A stretch of 10,036 nt of DNA from Deltaproteobacteria bacterium (GTDB lineage: Bacteria; Desulfobacterota; DSM-4660; Desulfatiglandales; B25-G16). Below the pieces are notes generated by a model that ran no database searches, was not told the DNA's origin, and saw only the letters and a list, made by a program, of their open reading frames with translations. The position numbers and the translations under genes were made by a program. Positions 6,858 to 10,036 of the stretch are shown one piece after another (the first letter of the stretch is position 1; every line of letters starts with the position of its first letter). Location: assembly GCA_020355145.1 (NCBI GenBank), contig CP070660.1, forward strand, positions 1,480,211 through 1,490,246. Reading direction: 5' to 3'.

Positions 6858-8192
6858 CTATCTCGGTTGCCACTTTTGTCTCCTTGGAATCAGATTAGCG
6901 GGAACTACAACGGCCTTGTTGGCCTCTTTCTCTTTATCCCCTACATCCTTTTCTAGCAGGAAAAGGGCCTCATTCCCGTGACAGGCATTACAGTGTGAGT
7001 TCTGTGGTGTCTTTTTTCTGATATTATGAGGTGTCGCAAATTTCCATGTAGGCAAGCTGTCAAAGTTGCTTAAGGCATCCTTTAGGTAAAAGTCAAAGGT
7101 CCCCCTATCAATGGGTACATGCCTTAAGGTAACAAATTTCTCAGGTCTCTTCCCTGATTTCAACGGATTTAGCCCGATCTTAAAATCAAGCCATGAGGCC
7201 TTTGTCTTATAGAAGGTAAGTCCATCTTTATCCTTGCCCACATGGCAGGAGGAACAATTCTTATAGGGCTGGGCATGACAGACATGACAGCTTGCCTCAT
7301 CCTTGTGAATCCTATGGGTTATCACATTGGCTGCCTCTCTTTTATAGATCCCCTTGTGACAATCGATACATCTTGGCCCATTTTCAACAGCGTATCTGCT
7401 TGCGTAATCCTCTCCATCACCATGCATCTCCTGACCAGTATGGCACCTTTCACATTTCATGTACCTTTCCCTGTGAATATCCGGCAGGACACCCTCATTC
7501 TCACCAAGGTATTCCTTCTTTACCCTGCTTCCATGACAGGCAGTGCATACCTCTTGCATGGGCGGCTTTTTCTGATAGAGGTGACCATCCAAAAGCCCAC
7601 CTTCAACGGAATCCGGTCTACTTATGTGACATTGGCCACAACTGCTGTGGCAGTGAAAACAATGGCTATTCATTGCGGATTCCACTTTGTTGCGGATGGC
7701 GGCATCAGTAGAGGCCCTTTTGTCAATTATTAGCTTATAAGGCCTTAGGCTCACATGAAGACTCTTTGTGTAATTCTTATTAATCTCATCATGGCAATCC
7801 CCACAGGCTTCAGTGGCATCAGGATAGGTAGGATCTTTAATAACACCCTCGTGGGCTGTCCTCCAATTGGGGTCATCTGGGTCACCACCATGGCAGTCAA
7901 CGCATTCTATCTCCCCATGGTTCTCATCGTCTAGAATGTCACTGTCAACGAAGATCTTTTCGTGCGGGGCCAACGGCTCCACAGTACCGCCTCACCCCTC
8001 TCCTTCTATTTCTGCAGACCTAACAGCAGGTCTGGTCTTAGCGATCTCCCTGGTTATTTCTATCAGTTTCTTGGCACTGGTATGGCATTTAAAACAGTGG
8101 GTGCCCTTATATGCCTGGCTTATAGAAGAATTGCCCGGAATAAAGATCAGAGAAAAGCCAATTGCCAAGCTAAAAGATCTCAAATACCTCAT
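6858..8192 (-). CDS. 11-haem cytochrome c with one in-frame TGA (possible selenocysteine)
   Basis: Read through one TGA, this is a 444-residue exported cytochrome. Residues 1-27 are a signal peptide (core IGFSLIFIPG, cleavage near SQA). CFKCH at 33-37 is the first haem motif. The TGA is codon 67 (7992-7994), in EGEG-TGA-GGTVEPLAP. The same frame then gives ten more CxxCH motifs: CVDCH, CGDCH, CFHCH, CGQCH, CTACH, CERCH, CIDCH, CHVCH, CSSCH and CNACH. The ATG at 8192 has AGGTGG 8 nt upstream. Translation starting at GTG 7982 would lack a signal peptide, which makes no sense for c-type haem attachment, so the two frames most likely form one gene. It may be a selenoprotein, since a SECIS-like hairpin follows the TGA. 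It could also carry a nonsense mutation or a sequencing error. It probably carries electrons in the periplasm and is first in an operon with rhodanese, DUF362 and DUF2937 genes. Confidence 0.8.
7963..7983 (-). promoter_or_regulatory. SECIS-like stem-loop after the in-frame TGA
   Basis: On the minus-strand transcript, 8 nt after the TGA, UGUGG (7983-7979) pairs with CCGCA (7967-7963, one G-U pair). After one A/C mismatch, GCC (7977-7975) pairs with GGC (7971-7969), leaving a GUU loop (7974-7972). The loop begins with G and its first base is the 18th after the TGA. Known bacterial SECIS elements are hairpins within the coding region just after the UGA, with a G at the start of a small apical loop roughly 16-37 nt downstream. 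The hairpin is seen directly; its function is inference. Confidence 0.45.
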
Positions 8193-8252
8193 ACCTCAAC
8201 CACCTGCTTCATATTTAAAGTCAAAGTCGGGAAATCCTCTAATTTGTGAACC

Positions 8253-8281
8253 CCCATATCAGATCCGTAAACCCATGTCAA
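8253..8281 (-). promoter_or_regulatory. possible promoter of the cytochrome operon
   Basis: On the minus strand an exact TTGACA (8281-8276) is followed after 17 nt by TATGGG (8258-8253), which keeps only the TAT of a -10. It lies about 60 nt before the ATG at 8192. The -35 and spacing are good and the -10 is poor, so activator help or chance are both possible. Confidence 0.35.
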
Positions 8282-8320
8282 ATAGATCTCCGAAACAAAT
8301 ATATTAGTAGTTTCTTGGGA

Positions 8321-8347
8321 TTGTTAGGTTTGTTGGGTTTGTTGAGG
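8321..8347. repeat. three tandem imperfect 9-bp units
   Basis: TTGTTAGGT, TTGTTGGGT and TTGTTGAGG stand head to tail just after the acyl-CoA dehydrogenase stop. They look like a small slipped-strand repeat. They are not a terminator and no function is evident. Confidence 0.6.
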
Positions 8348-8356
8348 GGCAGATCC

Positions 8357-9553
8357 TCAACTATAGCTCTTGAATAGCTCCCTTGAGATGATCATCTTTT
8401 GAATACTTGAGGTTCCTTCCAGATACTCCATTCCCCTCGCATCCGCACCGAGCATGCTAATGATATTGTTTTTGAAATATCCCCTCCCCCCCATGAGCAT
8501 CAGCCCCAATTGGGCCACAGACATGACCATCTGCGTAGCAAAAAGCTTTGCCTGAGATGAGGCAATCCTATAATATGGACTATTAACCTGCTTTAAGGCG
8601 TGGAAGCACAACCCCCTTGCGGCATTGATCTGGGTATACATGTCAGACATCTTGAAGCTAATGTCCTGACTGCTTGTGAGGGGGTGATCAAATTGAATCC
8701 TCTTTCGGGAGTATTTGAATATCTCATCGAAGACCCGGCAGGCGAGACCGCAGGAAATCCCCGCAAGCAATATCCTGCCCCTGTCTATCGCATCAAGGGC
8801 CAGAAAAAGCCCCTTACCTTCTTCTCCAATCAAATTATCCCTTGGAATAAGACAATTCTCATAGATGAGCCTCCCTGTAGGAAGGATCTTCAACCCATCT
8901 TTCTCAGGTAAAAGCTCCACCTTGAATCCCTCTATCTCATCCTCAACGGCGAAGACGCTCAAGGATCTGGCACCTTTCTTTCCCTTTGTGTTGACGAGGA
9001 TTGTGTAAATCCCAGCTAGGCCCGCATTAGATATAAAGATCTTTTCGCCACTAAAAATATAATAATCCCCCTTTGGCCTTGCAGAAAACTCAATAGCGCT
9101 TACATCAGTGCCCGCCCTCTCCTCTGTCATGGCAATAGCCCCGAAATCCCCCTCCCCTAATCTCGAAAGGTATTTGTCCTTTATCGCCTCATCTCTTCCA
9201 GCAAGGATAATGTCCACCGCGCGACCATGCGCCACAAAGATTATTCCAAGGCTTGGGCATGTGTATCCTAAAAGCTCCATAATGAAATAGATATTCTCCT
9301 CGCTTGCCCCACTTCCCCCATATTTAGCAGGGACAAAGCGTCTAAAAAACCCGATCTCTTTTAAACTGGCATAGATGGAGTCCCAAGGAGGTGGAAAAAT
9401 AACCTTGGTATCCTGGAATTTAAGGCCAAGTTCGTACATATTCTCAACATTGGTCATCACCTTATCCCTGAGAAGTTCTATAACATTCTCTATAAATCTC
9501 TTGTCCTCTTTCCCTTTACTGAAAGAACGCAATATCCTGATAAGATTATCCAC
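8357..9553 (-). CDS. acyl-CoA dehydrogenase family flavoenzyme
   Basis: A 398-residue member of the acyl-CoA dehydrogenase family, of normal length. The N-terminal helical domain covers about 1-130. AIAMTEERAGTDVSA and GEKIFISNAG form the FAD- and substrate-binding beta domain. GRILLAGISCGLACRVFDEIFKYSRKRIQF begins the C-terminal helical domain, which ends with EYLEGTSSIQK. E379, just before GTS, matches the catalytic base of MCAD-type enzymes. It would oxidise an acyl-CoA to the enoyl-CoA, passing electrons to ETF; the chain type cannot be told from sequence alone. The start is GTG at 9553 with GGGGGAAG about 8 nt upstream. No ETF or thiolase gene is adjacent, and it has its own likely promoter, so it may be only loosely tied to the cytochrome cluster 164 bp downstream. 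Confidence 0.93.
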   Translation of the reverse strand: MDNLIRILRSFSKGKEDKRFIENVIELLRDKVMTNVENMYELGLKFQDTKVIFPPPWDSIYASLKEIGFFRRFVPAKYGGSGASEENIYFIMELLGYTCPSLGIIFVAHGRAVDIILAGRDEAIKDKYLSRLGEGDFGAIAMTEERAGTDVSAIEFSARPKGDYYIFSGEKIFISNAGLAGIYTILVNTKGKKGARSLSVFAVEDEIEGFKVELLPEKDGLKILPTGRLIYENCLIPRDNLIGEEGKGLFLALDAIDRGRILLAGISCGLACRVFDEIFKYSRKRIQFDHPLTSSQDISFKMSDMYTQINAARGLCFHALKQVNSPYYRIASSQAKLFATQMVMSVAQLGLMLMGGRGYFKNNIISMLGADARGMEYLEGTSSIQKMIISRELFKSYS

Positions 9554-9582
9554 TGGTTATCTTCCCCCAAAGATTTCAGGTT

Positions 9583-9611
9583 ATCTTAGATCATCTATTT
9601 TCCTGAATCAA
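9583..9611 (-). promoter_or_regulatory. likely promoter of the acyl-CoA dehydrogenase gene
   Basis: On the minus strand TTGATT (9611-9606) and TAAGAT (9588-9583) are spaced by exactly 17 nt and lie about 30 nt ahead of the GTG start. Each box matches four of six consensus bases, giving a leader of roughly 20 nt. Confidence 0.45.
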
Positions 9612-9759
9612 GGATAATTCACTGTGGACTTACTGGAGGGTTGTCTGGAACATCGGGACTAAAGGTAAGGCAGGGATTAAGGGGAAAAGGGATTTATTTT
9701 CTTACCAATGATTATTGTCGGGCATCAAATACGGCAATGCCTTTAACATGTCTTTGATC

Positions 9760-10036
9760 CTATTTCTTCTTAAAGAGGTCCTCTAAGGCCTGTTTTGCTA
9801 TTGCCTTTCTTCCAGACTCGCTTTCCTTTGCCCCCTTTAAGATGAAATAGTCGCAAAAACTATTCCTTTCCTTGTCAACTGTCCTCTCAGCCAATACCTC
9901 CTTGCACTCATTATAGGATCCAAGGTCATAAAATTTGCACTGTAGGCAACAATGGAGATCGCGACCGCAATGGGGACAGGTATCATTACGAGATACCTTG
10001 CCTTCAAATTCCATCTCCTTATTGCAAAAGGCGCAC
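9760..10036 (-). CDS. small Cys-rich zinc-ribbon-like protein (5' end outside window)
   Basis: The frame is open to the right edge, so the ATG at 10014 is probably internal. Upstream in frame it reads CAFCNKE, giving a first CxxC that would pair with CPHC further on, as in a zinc ribbon. Then follow HCCLQCKFYD, ECKEVLAERTVDKE and FCDYF, so at least nine cysteines occur in about 60 residues. The tail GRKAIAKQALEDLFKKK is a basic helix. I know of similar small proteins in sulfate-reducing Desulfobacterota but no function. It probably binds zinc and could act through nucleic acid or protein contacts (inference). It lies 206 bp ahead of the acyl-CoA dehydrogenase, which has its own promoter, so they need not be cotranscribed. 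Confidence 0.75.
   Translation of the reverse strand, partial: CAFCNKEMEFEGKVSRNDTCPHCGRDLHCCLQCKFYDLGSYNECKEVLAERTVDKERNSFCDYFILKGAKESESGRKAIAKQALEDLFKKK

Noticed and set aside
7242..7733. Plus-strand open frames opposite the cytochrome
   Set aside because: They are antisense to a run of CxxCH motifs that cannot be chance.
6858..7982. Separate cytosolic cytochrome starting at GTG 7982
   Set aside because: A purine-rich site (GAGGGGTGAGG) does precede it, so restart cannot be excluded. A c-type multihaem protein without a signal peptide would not be matured, and the export signal is in the same frame just upstream.
9726..9745. Short GGCAT/ATGCC stem after the Cys-rich protein gene
   Set aside because: It has 5 bp with a long loop and no T-run, which is too weak for a terminator.

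Overview
The window looks like a chromosomal segment of an anaerobic bacterium, most likely a Desulfobacterota (former Deltaproteobacteria) sulfate reducer, syntroph or close relative. This is inferred from gene content: a many-haem periplasmic cytochrome c, a DUF362 protein with a C-terminal cysteine set, a periplasmic rhodanese, an acyl-CoA dehydrogenase, a HypE remnant of [NiFe]-hydrogenase maturation, and an XRE regulator with a cysteine/tryptophan-rich tail. There is no rRNA, tRNA or CRISPR array, and no complete transposase gene is visible.

Layout. Bases 2-388 (+) are the C-terminal end of a YeiH-type putative sulfate exporter. It converges on a radical SAM/SPASM protein (430-1506, -). 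A short spacer with a strong orphan hairpin leads to a 208-residue helical protein of unknown function (1814-2440, +). Bases 2441-4140 form a gene-poor, decayed stretch. It holds an open frame that looks like a broken gene, a MITE-like nested inverted-repeat element of about 187 bp (3053-3239), a roughly 90%-identical partial copy of the 208-residue gene just beyond it (3263-3411), and an XRE regulator (3507-3905, -) whose promoter carries a 17-bp palindrome between -35 and -10. A HypE pseudogene (last third only) follows at 4140-4499.

From 4527 to 10036 all genes are on the minus strand. In transcription order they are: a zinc-ribbon-like Cys-rich small protein (cut by the window end), an acyl-CoA dehydrogenase with its own likely promoter, then a tightly spaced cluster of multihaem cytochrome c, periplasmic rhodanese, DUF362 protein and DUF2937 membrane protein. 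The cluster's gaps of 32-59 bp suggest one operon for a periplasmic or membrane-associated redox/sulfur function, which is inference.

The most interesting observation is in the cytochrome. Its signal peptide and first haem motif lie in one open frame (8192-7995) and the other ten haem motifs lie in the same frame after a single TGA (7992-7994). A stem-loop begins 8 nt after that TGA, with its apical loop 17 nt downstream and starting with G, which resembles a bacterial SECIS element. The gene may therefore encode an 11-haem selenocysteine-containing cytochrome. The alternatives are a nonsense mutation, a sequencing error or a translational restart.
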